From assembly GCF_003668555.1 (NCBI RefSeq), contig NZ_RCWN01000001.1, positions 682,001 to 746,000 of the forward strand: DNA of 64,000 nucleotides. The letters are read 5' to 3'. The notes below the pieces were generated by a model. That model was not told the DNA's origin. It saw nothing but the letters and a program-made list of their open reading frames with translations, and did no database searches. The DNA comes from Notoacmeibacter ruber (lineage in GTDB: Bacteria > Pseudomonadota > Alphaproteobacteria > Rhizobiales > Rhizobiaceae). The position numbers and the translations under genes were made by a program. Shown one piece after another: positions 8,991-17,271 of the stretch; within the stretch, counting starts at the first letter, position 1; every line of letters starts with the position of its first letter.

Positions 8991-10118
8991 ATGCAGGCCA
9001 GCGACACACTCACCATTCTGGAAAAACTCGTGGCGTTCGACACCACCTCGCACAAGAGCAATCTGCCGCTCATCGAGTATGTCGAGACCTTTCTGAAGCA
9101 GCACGGAATCCCGTCGCATCGGGTGTCGAGCGCGTGCGGACAAAAATCCAGCCTCTACGCGACCATCGGTCCCGAGGCGCCGGGCGGCGTGGTCTTGAGC
9201 GGCCATACGGACGTCGTTCCGGCCAGTCCTGACGATTGGTCATCAGATCCGTTCCGTCTCCGGATCCAGGACGGTAAGGCATTCGGTCGGGGCACGACCG
9301 ACATGAAGGGGTTTCTCGCGGTCTGTCTGGCCGCAGTGCCGAAGATGTGCGCCGCGCCGTTGTGCCGTCCCGTCCATCTCGCGTTCAGCTTCGACGAGGA
9401 GCCCGGCTGTCTGGCCGCGCCGGAGATGATCGCCGAGATGCACAAGACGCTCCCCGATGTCTTGATGGTGATCGTCGGCGAACCCAGCGGAATGAAAATC
9501 GCCAATGCTCACAAGGGCGTGCTGATCCTGACGGTTACGGTCACCGGCATCGAGTCCCACTCCAGTCGCCCGGATATCGGTGTCAGCGCCATCGAAACCG
9601 CGTCGAAAATGATTGCCGAACTCTATGACATCGAGGATCTGGCAGGCGATGTCAAAACGAGGCCGACGCTCAATGTCGGCCTAGTCGACGGCGGCACCGC
9701 CAACAATATCATCGCCGGCTCGTGCACGTTCACGATCGGGCTGAGATACCTCAGGGACGAAGATCTCCGCGCGGTGGAGACGCGCATGCTCAGCATTCTG
9801 GAAGCGGCCGACGCGAAACTCAAAAGCGTCGACGCGAAGCTCGGCGTTTCCTGGAGCAGCTACTTCATTCCCTCGCTGGACCCCGAAAAGGACACCTCCG
9901 CCGAAACGCGCCTGAAGCACCTTCTGGGCGTCAACCAGAGCATCACGGTTCCGTTCGCGACCGAGGCGGGCCAATTCCAGGAGGTCGGCTGGTCAACCGT
10001 GGTGCTGGGTCCCGGGCATATCGACCAGGCGCATACCGTCGATGAGTTCATCGAAGTGTCTCAACTCGAAAGCGCTATGGAGGCCATTGAAACAATAATC
10101 GCGCACCAATGCCGATAA
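8991..10118 (+). CDS. M20 (ArgE/DapE-type) metallo-deacylase
   Basis: The 375-residue protein has the ordered two-metal site of M20 peptidases: GHTDVVP (H72, D74), GRGTTDMKG (bridging D104), SFDEEPGC (E136/E137), VGEPS, and a late His in DQAHTVDEF (H348). ArgE, DapE and carboxypeptidase G2 are relatives that cleave N-acyl amino acids or small peptides in the cytoplasm. GGACGG lies just upstream of the ATG. It precedes a complete dipeptide-type ABC importer by 42 bp, so it probably processes what that transporter brings in. ArgE itself is possible, but a dedicated scavenging deacylase fits the context better. Confidence 0.85.
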   Translation: MQASDTLTILEKLVAFDTTSHKSNLPLIEYVETFLKQHGIPSHRVSSACGQKSSLYATIGPEAPGGVVLSGHTDVVPASPDDWSSDPFRLRIQDGKAFGRGTTDMKGFLAVCLAAVPKMCAAPLCRPVHLAFSFDEEPGCLAAPEMIAEMHKTLPDVLMVIVGEPSGMKIANAHKGVLILTVTVTGIESHSSRPDIGVSAIETASKMIAELYDIEDLAGDVKTRPTLNVGLVDGGTANNIIAGSCTFTIGLRYLRDEDLRAVETRMLSILEAADAKLKSVDAKLGVSWSSYFIPSLDPEKDTSAETRLKHLLGVNQSITVPFATEAGQFQEVGWSTVVLGPGHIDQAHTVDEFIEVSQLESAMEAIETIIAHQCR

Positions 10119-10160
10119 TCCAGTTTTTCCCACAATCACAAAACTGATCCGGAGGGTTCA

Positions 10161-11753
10161 ATGAAAACAGGAAAATTATGCGCAGCGCTACTTTTTGGTC
10201 TCGCTCTGGCCGGTCCCGCGGCGGCGAAAGACTTCAAATTTGCCTATCAGGGCGAGATCTCCACGCTTGATCCGCACAGCTTGAACGAAGTCTTCACGCT
10301 TGGCATGCTGGGGAACGTCTACGAGGGGCTCACTCTCTACAGCGACAGCATGGAACTCGAGCCCGGGCTCGCGGTCAGTTGGGATCTGACATCGCCGACG
10401 ACATGGAACGTCAAACTGCGCGAGGGCGTCAAATTCCATGAAGGTGGAGATTTCGACGCTGACGACGTGATCTTTTCCTGGCAGCGCGGACTGACGGAAG
10501 GTTCGGACCAGAAAGGGCGTGCCGGGCTGATAGAAGAGATCGTCAAGAAGTCTCCCTATGAGATCGAGATCAAGACCTTCCAGCCCTATCCAATCCTGAT
10601 GCAGGAGATGACCTCGTTCTACATCATGGACAAGGAGTGGTCCGAAGAGAACGGCGCGATCGAAGCTTCCAGCATAAAGGAGTCCGCAAATCCGGGCTAT
10701 GCCGGGCAGCATGCCAATGGCACCGGACCGTTCCGTATCACGGACCGGCAACCGGGCGTCTCCACAACGTTCGAACGGTTCGACGGCTACCGGAACTCTA
10801 AACTCGCCACCAATGTGACCCGCGCCGAATTCGTTCCGATCCAAGAGCCGGCAACGCGCGTATCTGCACTGATCTCGGGTGAGATGGACATGATTTTTCC
10901 GGTTCCCGTGCAGGATTGGAACCGTCTGGAAGGCGCCGATGGCGTCTCTCCGCTTTCGGGTCCTGAAATCCGCACCATGTATTTCGGCATGGACCAGGAC
11001 CGCGACGAACTGCTGTTCTCTTCGGTCAAGGGCAAGAACCCGTTCAAGGATCAGAGGGTCCGCGAAGCATTTGCGCATGCTATCAACGTCGAGGCGATTG
11101 CCGAAAAGGTGATGCGCGGCGCGGCGACGCCGGCGGGCATCATCATCGCCCCTCAGGTTAACGGCTTCGATGCCTCGCTCAACACACCCTTCGCCTACGA
11201 TCCGGAGAGGTCGAAGGAACTCTTGGCCGAGGCGGGCTATCCCGACGGTTTCTCGATCACCCTCGACTGTCCCAATGACCGCTATGTCAACGACGAGAAG
11301 ATTTGCGTCGCCGCCGCAGGCATGCTGAGCAAGGTCGGGATCGACGTCGATGTCGTGGCCGAGAGCAAGACGCGCTATTTCGGCCGGGTATTCGCACAGG
11401 GCGGCTACGAGACCAGCTTTTACTTCCTCGGCTGGACCCCGGCTTCGGTTGATGCACACAATTCGTTTTTAAACATCCTGGCCTGCCGCGACGAAGCGAG
11501 CGGTGCGGGTGCCTACAACCTCGGAAACTACTGCAACGAGCGCGTCTCCGAGATCACCAGCATGATCGCCTCCGAGATCGATCCGGAAAAGCGCCAAGCG
11601 CTGATCAGCGAGGCCTTGGAGCTGTCGCGCGACGACATCGGTTACATCCCGCTGTTCCAGCAGCCGCTTTCATGGGGCGTCAAGGACAACATCACCCTTG
11701 CCCAGCGAAGCGACGATGTCCTGGATCTGCGCAATGTAGTGATCGGCGAATAA
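10161..11753 (+). CDS. Family 5 extracellular solute-binding protein (DppA/OppA type)
   Basis: The 530-residue product starts with a Sec signal peptide (MKTGKLCAALLFGLALAGPA, cleavage likely after AAA) and continues as a cluster C receptor: STLDPHSLNEVFTLGMLGNVYEGL, LREGVKFHEGGDFDADDVIF, GTGPFRI. These bind peptides, opines or glycosylated compounds in the periplasm and deliver them to DppBC-type permeases, encoded directly downstream. The ligand cannot be told from sequence. GGAGG precedes the start by 7 nt. Confidence 0.92.
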   Translation: MKTGKLCAALLFGLALAGPAAAKDFKFAYQGEISTLDPHSLNEVFTLGMLGNVYEGLTLYSDSMELEPGLAVSWDLTSPTTWNVKLREGVKFHEGGDFDADDVIFSWQRGLTEGSDQKGRAGLIEEIVKKSPYEIEIKTFQPYPILMQEMTSFYIMDKEWSEENGAIEASSIKESANPGYAGQHANGTGPFRITDRQPGVSTTFERFDGYRNSKLATNVTRAEFVPIQEPATRVSALISGEMDMIFPVPVQDWNRLEGADGVSPLSGPEIRTMYFGMDQDRDELLFSSVKGKNPFKDQRVREAFAHAINVEAIAEKVMRGAATPAGIIIAPQVNGFDASLNTPFAYDPERSKELLAEAGYPDGFSITLDCPNDRYVNDEKICVAAAGMLSKVGIDVDVVAESKTRYFGRVFAQGGYETSFYFLGWTPASVDAHNSFLNILACRDEASGAGAYNLGNYCNERVSEITSMIASEIDPEKRQALISEALELSRDDIGYIPLFQQPLSWGVKDNITLAQRSDDVLDLRNVVIGE

Positions 11754-11816
11754 TTAGAAGCGAACCCGCCGGTTGGCGCCCGTCGCCGACCGGCAAAGCT
11801 ACGACACGGATAGAGC

Positions 11817-12791
11817 ATGCTGTCTTTTATACTGAACAGAGTAATGCACGGCGTGGTGGTGATGGTCGCGGTCGCCCTGATTTCTTTTTCCATGATCTCG
11901 TTCCTTGGCGACCCCGTATCCAACATGGTCGGTCAGGACACGACGGTGGCCCAGCGGGAAGAATTGCGGCAAAGCCTTGGGCTGAACGATCCCCTGCCGC
12001 TCCAGTTTGCGCGTTTCATAGACAATGCCGTCCGCGGAGATTTCGGGCTAAGCTACAGCTTGCGGGTTCCGGTCAGCGAACTATTCGCCGAACGACTGCC
12101 GGCCACGCTCGAGTTGTCGATTATCTCTGCGATTTTCGCGATGGTCATCGGCATCCCGCTGGGCATTCACACCGCCATTCATCGTCACAGCCTGACCACC
12201 CAGACCATTCTGACGACGTCGCTCGTCGGCGTTTCGCTGCCAACCTTTCTCATCGGCATCCTGCTCATCCTGATCTTCGGCGTGGTCTTGCGCTGGCTGC
12301 CCACTTTCGGACGTGGCGAGGTGGTGATGATTGGCGGCTGGAGCACGGGCCTGCTGACCGTCTCCGGACTGCGCTCGCTCATCCTGCCGGTTGCCACGCT
12401 GACGATCTTTCAGTTGACGCTGATCATCAGGCTGGTGCGGGCGGAGATGATGGAGGTACTGCGGACCGATTTCATCAAGTTCGCCCGTGCCCGGGGTATC
12501 CGGCGCCGGTCGCTCAACTATCGCCACGCGCTGAAGAACACCTTGATGCCGGTCATCACCGTCGTCGGTCTGCAACTGGGCAACATCATCGCCTTCTCGT
12601 TGATTACCGAAAGCGTTTTCCAGTGGCCGGGCATGGGACTGTTGTTCGTGCAGGCCATCGGCAATGCCGACATCCCGGTGATGGTGGCCTACCTGATGAT
12701 CATCGCCCTTATATTCGTGCTGATCAATCTGATCGTCGATCTGCTGCTCTTCGCCCTCGATCCGCGCCTCCAAAGTTCGGGAGCCAAGTAA
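11817..12791 (+). CDS. Dipeptide-type ABC transporter permease (DppB-like)
   Basis: A 324-residue inner-membrane permease with an N-terminal TM anchor (ALISFSMISFLGDPVSNMVG) and the characteristic long periplasmic loop. The cytoplasmic EAA-type loop is RADFIKFARARGIRRRSL-like (DFIKFARARGIRRRSL, then HALKNTLMPVITVVG). Six membrane segments are apparent. It follows the receptor by 63 bp, and its TAA overlaps the ATG of the next permease by one base, indicating translational coupling. Confidence 0.92.
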   Translation: MLSFILNRVMHGVVVMVAVALISFSMISFLGDPVSNMVGQDTTVAQREELRQSLGLNDPLPLQFARFIDNAVRGDFGLSYSLRVPVSELFAERLPATLELSIISAIFAMVIGIPLGIHTAIHRHSLTTQTILTTSLVGVSLPTFLIGILLILIFGVVLRWLPTFGRGEVVMIGGWSTGLLTVSGLRSLILPVATLTIFQLTLIIRLVRAEMMEVLRTDFIKFARARGIRRRSLNYRHALKNTLMPVITVVGLQLGNIIAFSLITESVFQWPGMGLLFVQAIGNADIPVMVAYLMIIALIFVLINLIVDLLLFALDPRLQSSGAK

Positions 12792-13705
12792 TGCGCACGT
12801 TCCTTTCCCGGCTTCTCGAGACCGATCTCGTCTACAATTTTACCCGAAGCCGGGTGGCCGTTGTGTCGGCCATCGTCGCCCTGGCTATCATCGTGTGCAG
12901 CCTGCTGGCGCCGGTGCTGGCGCCGCAAAACCCGTTCGACTTGATGTCGCTCGACATTATGGATTCCAACCTGCCTCCCGCCTGGGAGGAGGGCGGCGAT
13001 CCGCGCTATGTGCTGGGCACCGATGATCAGGGCCGCGACATGCTCTCGGCCACGCTCTACGGGCTTCGCATTTCCCTGATCATCGGGGTGCTTTCGGTCG
13101 CGCTGTCACTTGTGGTCGGCGTCGCTCTCGGCCTGATCGCCGGCTATCGGGGCGGCTGGATCGACACCATCATCATGCGCGTCGCCGATGTGCAGCTTTC
13201 CTTCCCGGCGATCCTCATCGCGCTGATCGTCGACGGGGCCTTCCGGATCCTGCTCGACAAGTCGGTGCACGACCGCGCCGCGATCTATGTCATCATCCTC
13301 GCCATCGCCGCCTCGGGCTGGGTGCAGTATGCCCGCACAGTGCGCTCGAGCGTGCTATCGGAAAAGGGCAAGGAATATGTCGAGGCGGCCCGGATCATCG
13401 GCCTTGGACCGCTGCGGATCATGGTTCGCCACATCCTTCCCAACGTCATGGGTCCGGTCTTCGTCGTCGCCACGCTGCACATCGCCATGGCCATCATCAT
13501 CGAGGCGACTCTCAGCTTCCTGGGGCTCGGCTTGCCACCCACCACGCCATCGCTCGGCACGCTCATCCGCACCGGCAACGAATATCTCTTCTCCGGCGAC
13601 TGGTGGATCACGATCTTTCCCGGCGCCGCGCTGATGATCTTTTCGCTATCGGTCAACCTGTTCGGCGACTGGCTCCGCGACGCGTTGAATCCCAAGCTCC
13701 TTTAG
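12791..13705 (+). CDS. Dipeptide-type ABC transporter permease (DppC-like)
   Basis: The 304-residue partner permease. It has the DppC N-terminal segment (SRVAVVSAIVALAIIVCSLL), the motif YVLGTDDQGRDMLSATLYGL, and the coupling loop EYVEAARIIGLGPLRIMVRH followed by ILPNVMGPVFVVATL. The start at 12791 overlaps the stop of the upstream permease; the same frame runs open far upstream but only as a shadow of the receptor and DppB genes. The stop is 8 bp before the ATPase start, one operon. Confidence 0.92.
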   Translation: MRTFLSRLLETDLVYNFTRSRVAVVSAIVALAIIVCSLLAPVLAPQNPFDLMSLDIMDSNLPPAWEEGGDPRYVLGTDDQGRDMLSATLYGLRISLIIGVLSVALSLVVGVALGLIAGYRGGWIDTIIMRVADVQLSFPAILIALIVDGAFRILLDKSVHDRAAIYVIILAIAASGWVQYARTVRSSVLSEKGKEYVEAARIIGLGPLRIMVRHILPNVMGPVFVVATLHIAMAIIIEATLSFLGLGLPPTTPSLGTLIRTGNEYLFSGDWWITIFPGAALMIFSLSVNLFGDWLRDALNPKLL

Positions 13706-13713
13706 GACGAGAC

Positions 13714-15390
13714 ATGCTGCTTGAAATCGAAAATCTGAATGTCAGGTATCCGTCCCGTCGGGGCGAGTTCGTGGCGCTCAAAGACGTCAGCCTGTCGCTG
13801 GAACGAGGCGAGATTCTCGGCCTTGTGGGCGAATCCGGCGCCGGCAAATCCACCGTCGGGAGCGCGGTCATCGGACTGCTGCCCAAGCCCGGCTTCGTCG
13901 ACAGCGGCCGGATCGTCCTGGCGGGCGAGCAACTCGTCGGGCGGGCGGAGGCCGAGCTGGAGCAACTCCGCGGCGCGCGTATGGGAATGATCTTCCAGGA
14001 TCCGATGACGTCGCTCAATCCGCTGGAAACCGTGGGCTGGCAGTTGAGCGAAACCATCATGCTGCACAAGAGGTGCTCCCGGCGCGAAGCCGCCGCCACG
14101 GCCGTAGGGCTGATGGAGAGCGTCGGAATTCGCGACCCCGGGCAGCGCTTCGGCCACTATCCGCACCAGTTTTCCGGCGGGATGCGCCAGCGCGTTGTCA
14201 TCGCCCTGGCGATCTGCGGCGATCCGGACGTGATCGTCGCCGACGAGCCGACCACGGCGCTCGACGTGTCTGTGCAATCGACGATCCTCGAACTGCTCAA
14301 GAAGATCTGCCGCGAACGCGGCGTCGGCATGATCCTGGTGACGCACGATATGGGCGTGATCGCTGAAGTGGCCGACCGTGTCGCGGTGATGTATCGCGGC
14401 GAGGTCGTGGAAGTGGGCGACACCCACGATATCCTGACCAATCCCCGGCACCGCTACACCCAGAGTCTTATTTCCGCGGTCCCGCGATCGGATGTGAAAA
14501 TTCCGCGCTTTCCGCTGGTCAGCTACATCGAGGACGCGGGCGAGCCCGACATCTCCCGGCTTCGGGAACGATGGACCGGATCGGATGATAAGCGCGAGAG
14601 TGTTGCGCTGAGTGTGCGAGATTTGTCGGTGGACTTCGTCGTGGGGCGGTCTTGGACCGGACGCCCGACGATAAAATTCCGCGCTGTCAATGGTGCATCA
14701 TTTGAGATCCCGCGTGGGCAGACGCTGGGAATTGTCGGTGAAAGCGGATCAGGGAAATCCACGATCGCGCGCACGCTTGCGGGAATTTACGCTCCGTCTG
14801 GCGGAGAGATTATCTTCAATGGTCAGTCATTGACCAAAGTCGATGCAAGTGTCGCAAAGCGGCGCCGCCGAGATTTGCAGATGATCTTTCAGGATCCGTA
14901 TTCATCGCTGAACGGTCGAATGCGCGTGCAGGATATCATCGCTGAACCAATCTTGTTTCAGAAGGGAAGGCGCTATCATAAAGAGGCCATGTCGACTGCT
15001 TCCGACCTTCTCGAAATCGTTGGCTTGGGCTCCGCAGCAGGTCGTAAATTTGCGCATGAATTCTCTGGCGGCCAAAGACAGAGAATATCTATCGCGCGGG
15101 CCCTTGCCACAGGGGCCAACTTTATCATCTGTGACGAACCAACATCGGCGCTGGACGTATCAATTCAGGCGCAGTTGCTGAACCTGATTAAGGATCTGCA
15201 GGAGGAACTCGATCTAACGCTGCTTTTCATAAGTCATGACCTGCCAGTCATACGGCAGATGTGCGATCAGGTTTGTGTCATGCGCAAGGGTGTGATTGTC
15301 GAGCAAGCCGAAACCGAACAGTTATTTGAATTCCCCGAGCACGAATACTCCAAGTTGCTGTTGAGCCTTGTGCCGAGCCTCTTCGGCTAG
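13714..15390 (+). CDS. Fused double ATPase of dipeptide-type ABC importer (DppD-DppF)
   Basis: A 558-residue protein with two complete nucleotide-binding domains. NBD1: LVGESGAGKST, QDPMTSLNP, FSGGMRQRV, DEPTTALDVS, followed by the oligopeptide-transporter C-terminal extension (NPRHRYTQSLISAVP). NBD2: VGESGSGKST, QDPYSSLNGRM, FSGGQRQRIS, DEPTSALDVS. It energises the preceding permeases. Base use changes inside the gene: hand counts give 40 GC of 60 at 14221-14280 but 29 of 60 at 14881-14940, and the low-GC codon choice runs from about 14590 to the stop. The second half may have been exchanged with a foreign copy. It is the last gene before the island's left attachment site. Confidence 0.92.
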   Translation: MLLEIENLNVRYPSRRGEFVALKDVSLSLERGEILGLVGESGAGKSTVGSAVIGLLPKPGFVDSGRIVLAGEQLVGRAEAELEQLRGARMGMIFQDPMTSLNPLETVGWQLSETIMLHKRCSRREAAATAVGLMESVGIRDPGQRFGHYPHQFSGGMRQRVVIALAICGDPDVIVADEPTTALDVSVQSTILELLKKICRERGVGMILVTHDMGVIAEVADRVAVMYRGEVVEVGDTHDILTNPRHRYTQSLISAVPRSDVKIPRFPLVSYIEDAGEPDISRLRERWTGSDDKRESVALSVRDLSVDFVVGRSWTGRPTIKFRAVNGASFEIPRGQTLGIVGESGSGKSTIARTLAGIYAPSGGEIIFNGQSLTKVDASVAKRRRRDLQMIFQDPYSSLNGRMRVQDIIAEPILFQKGRRYHKEAMSTASDLLEIVGLGSAAGRKFAHEFSGGQRQRISIARALATGANFIICDEPTSALDVSIQAQLLNLIKDLQEELDLTLLFISHDLPVIRQMCDQVCVMRKGVIVEQAETEQLFEFPEHEYSKLLLSLVPSLFG

Positions 15391-15984
15391 CGTCGCCATC
15401 TGAGGATGAATTGGATCCGGACGCGCAAACATTCGAACAGCCGTTCAACCTTGAGAGCCCGATGCTCCAGAGCAACCGCTTTCCGCAAACTGTCAGCCCC
15501 CAAATTGGCCGATCGCGACTTTCCCGAGAATAACGCGGAAACAGCGCGCCGCTTTGCGTCTCAGTCGGAAGGGTGTACCTGCAAGCCTCTGAAAAGTCGG
15601 CATAATTCTGCAGAGAAATGAAGAGCAGCAAAAAGCAAGGAAGGAGTGGCTGGGGAACCTGGATCCCCAGCCAGCGACACGAGGGGTCGCCAAGTCATTG
15701 ATTTCCGGGTCGTTACGAAAGCCACAAACCAATTTTGTGCTACAGAATGGGCACGAGATCCATGGCGATTTCAAGGCATCCAAGGGGCGGCACGTTCGGG
15801 GGCTGAATGGAGAGAGGTAGAAGCCTATTGCGGACGCTGTGCGCCGCGGACGAAAGACGCAGAGTGCGTTGCCGATCCGCGCCCGCCGATCCGGCGGACT
15901 AGATTCTCTACAAGTTTACCGTGGCATTCAGCGACGCAAAGTCGAACGCTAGTCCGAGTGCAGTTCGATTCGGAGTCGAAGGTC
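15391..15984. other. Intergenic region spanning the chromosome/island boundary
   Basis: No convincing gene is seen. The stretch contains the left copy of the tRNA-Gln 3' end (15647-15664). To its left is chromosomal spacer after the ABC operon; to its right is island DNA leading to parA, with no protein similarity recognised. The ParA frame is open back to 15646 but homology begins at 15985. Confidence 0.5.
15647..15664. other. Left attachment site (copy of tRNA-Gln 3' end)
   Basis: The 18 bases are identical to 42230-42247. The next bases continue as CCCCAGCCA, so the site forms a 9-bp inverted repeat (TGGCTGGGG / CCCCAGCCA, 15647-15673) around a 9-nt loop. The tRNA copy lacks this arrangement. 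Identity stops immediately on both sides of the 18 bp. Confidence 0.8.
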
Positions 15985-16677
15985 ATGTCGGAAAGTTCGC
16001 AGACTCATACGAAAAACGTTCGACCCGTCGTCGTGTCGATCCAGAATCAGAAAGGGGGTGTCGGTAAATCGACCGTCACAATTAATCTCGCCTGTACGGC
16101 TCGGGCGTTGGGCTGGCGTACGATGATAATCGACACCGATCCGCAAAGCACCTGTATCGGTTGGCATCGGCGTGGCGGTGACATCGATGTCGAAAGCAGT
16201 GAACCGAGCGACGTCCCTGATAGGCTTGAGGCGGAGTATCGTAAACGCGATTTCATTTTCGTGGATACCGCCGGTTCGGGCGCGGCTGCTCATTCGCGTA
16301 TCAACGACTGCTCGGATATTGTCATCGTTCCGTTTTCGACGTCCGTCGATGACCGTCAGCCCAGTCTCGACACGCATTTTCGAGCGCGCAGGAAGACGAG
16401 GGCCTATCTGCTACCGTGCTTGGTGGATCCGCGTTCGTCCGGCAGGCGTATCAATGCAAGCAAGACGACGATCCAGACTCTCCTGCAGAGATTGTCGCCG
16501 GAGTTTCGGGCGTTTTTCCTCACCTCGATCATCACCCGACGCCTGCCGCTGACGGACCAGATGGCGAGCGGCGGATCGTGCCAGTCCGGCTATCGCAACA
16601 ATGAGTCACGGTCGGAATTCGATCGACTGTTCGAAGAGTTGACGCAGAAATTGTGCGAGGGAAAAAATGAGTGCTGA
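15985..16677 (+). CDS. parA: ParA-family partition ATPase
   Basis: A 230-residue ParA/MinD-superfamily protein. The deviant Walker A motif is QNQKGGVGKSTVTINLAC, the A' motif is FIFVDTAGSG, and DTDPQSTCIGWH follows the family pattern. The N-terminus has no HTH extension, so it is of the small type Ib (ParF-like) class that pairs with a small DNA-binding partner. The next gene starts 11 bp before its stop and encodes such a small basic protein. On integrative elements these pairs stabilise the excised form; that role is inferred. Start ATG at 15985 was chosen because the motif begins about 20 residues later. Confidence 0.88.
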   Translation: MSESSQTHTKNVRPVVVSIQNQKGGVGKSTVTINLACTARALGWRTMIIDTDPQSTCIGWHRRGGDIDVESSEPSDVPDRLEAEYRKRDFIFVDTAGSGAAAHSRINDCSDIVIVPFSTSVDDRQPSLDTHFRARRKTRAYLLPCLVDPRSSGRRINASKTTIQTLLQRLSPEFRAFFLTSIITRRLPLTDQMASGGSCQSGYRNNESRSEFDRLFEELTQKLCEGKNEC

Positions 16678-16948
16678 GCGAAAGAAGCCGCAAATGCGTC
16701 TGCGCAAAAAGAGAGGAGAGGCGATCAGGAGGATACAGGACTGCACGGCGTCGACCTATCGCGTATCGGACCGGATCCGCGCGAAGATGAGCGAGCATGC
16801 ATCAGTTCGCGGATTGAGCCTCAACATGCTGATCATCGACCTCTTCGACGAGTTCCTGGAGCGCGAGGAGGGCAAGGGGATTCAGCAGATAGACCCGGAG
16901 TTTGCGCGGCTCATCTACGAGTTGGACGATGAGGCCCACCGCGGGTAG
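16667..16948 (+). CDS. Small basic protein, probable ParA partner (RHH-like)
   Basis: A 93-residue protein overlapping parA by 11 bp. The N-terminal 35 residues are highly basic (RKKPQMRLRKKRGEAIRR). The middle (TYRVSDRIRAKMSEHASVRG then LSLNMLIIDLFDEFLER) fits a beta strand followed by two helices as in ribbon-helix-helix proteins such as ParG. It is followed by an acidic tail. I infer a centromere-binding or ParA-stimulating role from the overlap; the fold call is by eye. Confidence 0.6.
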   Translation: MSAERKKPQMRLRKKRGEAIRRIQDCTASTYRVSDRIRAKMSEHASVRGLSLNMLIIDLFDEFLEREEGKGIQQIDPEFARLIYELDDEAHRG

Positions 16949-16951
16949 CCT

Positions 16952-16983
16952 CATCACGGCATCACGGCATCACGGCATCACGG
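16952..16983. repeat. 8-bp tandem repeat, four perfect CATCACGG units
   Basis: Four uninterrupted copies begin 4 bp after the stop of the ParA partner. Read on the minus strand in another register the unit is GATGCCGT, differing at two bases from the GATGCCAC unit of the larger array at 20723. It could serve as a partner-protein binding array (centromere-like) or be a slippage product. The following bases to 17271 hold no gene I can support. Confidence 0.85.
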
Positions 16984-17271
16984 CAAAATGATCTGTCCGT
17001 CGATCGGACCAGCGTCGGAAAGGCGTGGCGCAGCCGAACATCGAGCCATTACCTTCTCCAGGGAACGCCGAAGCTGAAGACTGTTAACCACGTCGACGGA
17101 CAGCTGGTCGGGTCCACTGGACAGGTAGGGTCGTCATCTGCATGTTTCTTGTATCGGTCGCGATTGGCGCGGCCGACCATCACGTCAGAGAGCAGGCGGC
17201 CAATAGCGGCCGCCGGCGGGATTGCAGTCCTACCAGCGACCTGACCCTACTGTCTCGCAAGGGAGAACAGC

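Noticed and set aside
11672..12790. Open frame extending the DppC-like permease upstream
   Set aside because: It is an out-of-frame reading of the DppB gene; family similarity and a start overlapping the DppB stop begin at 12791.
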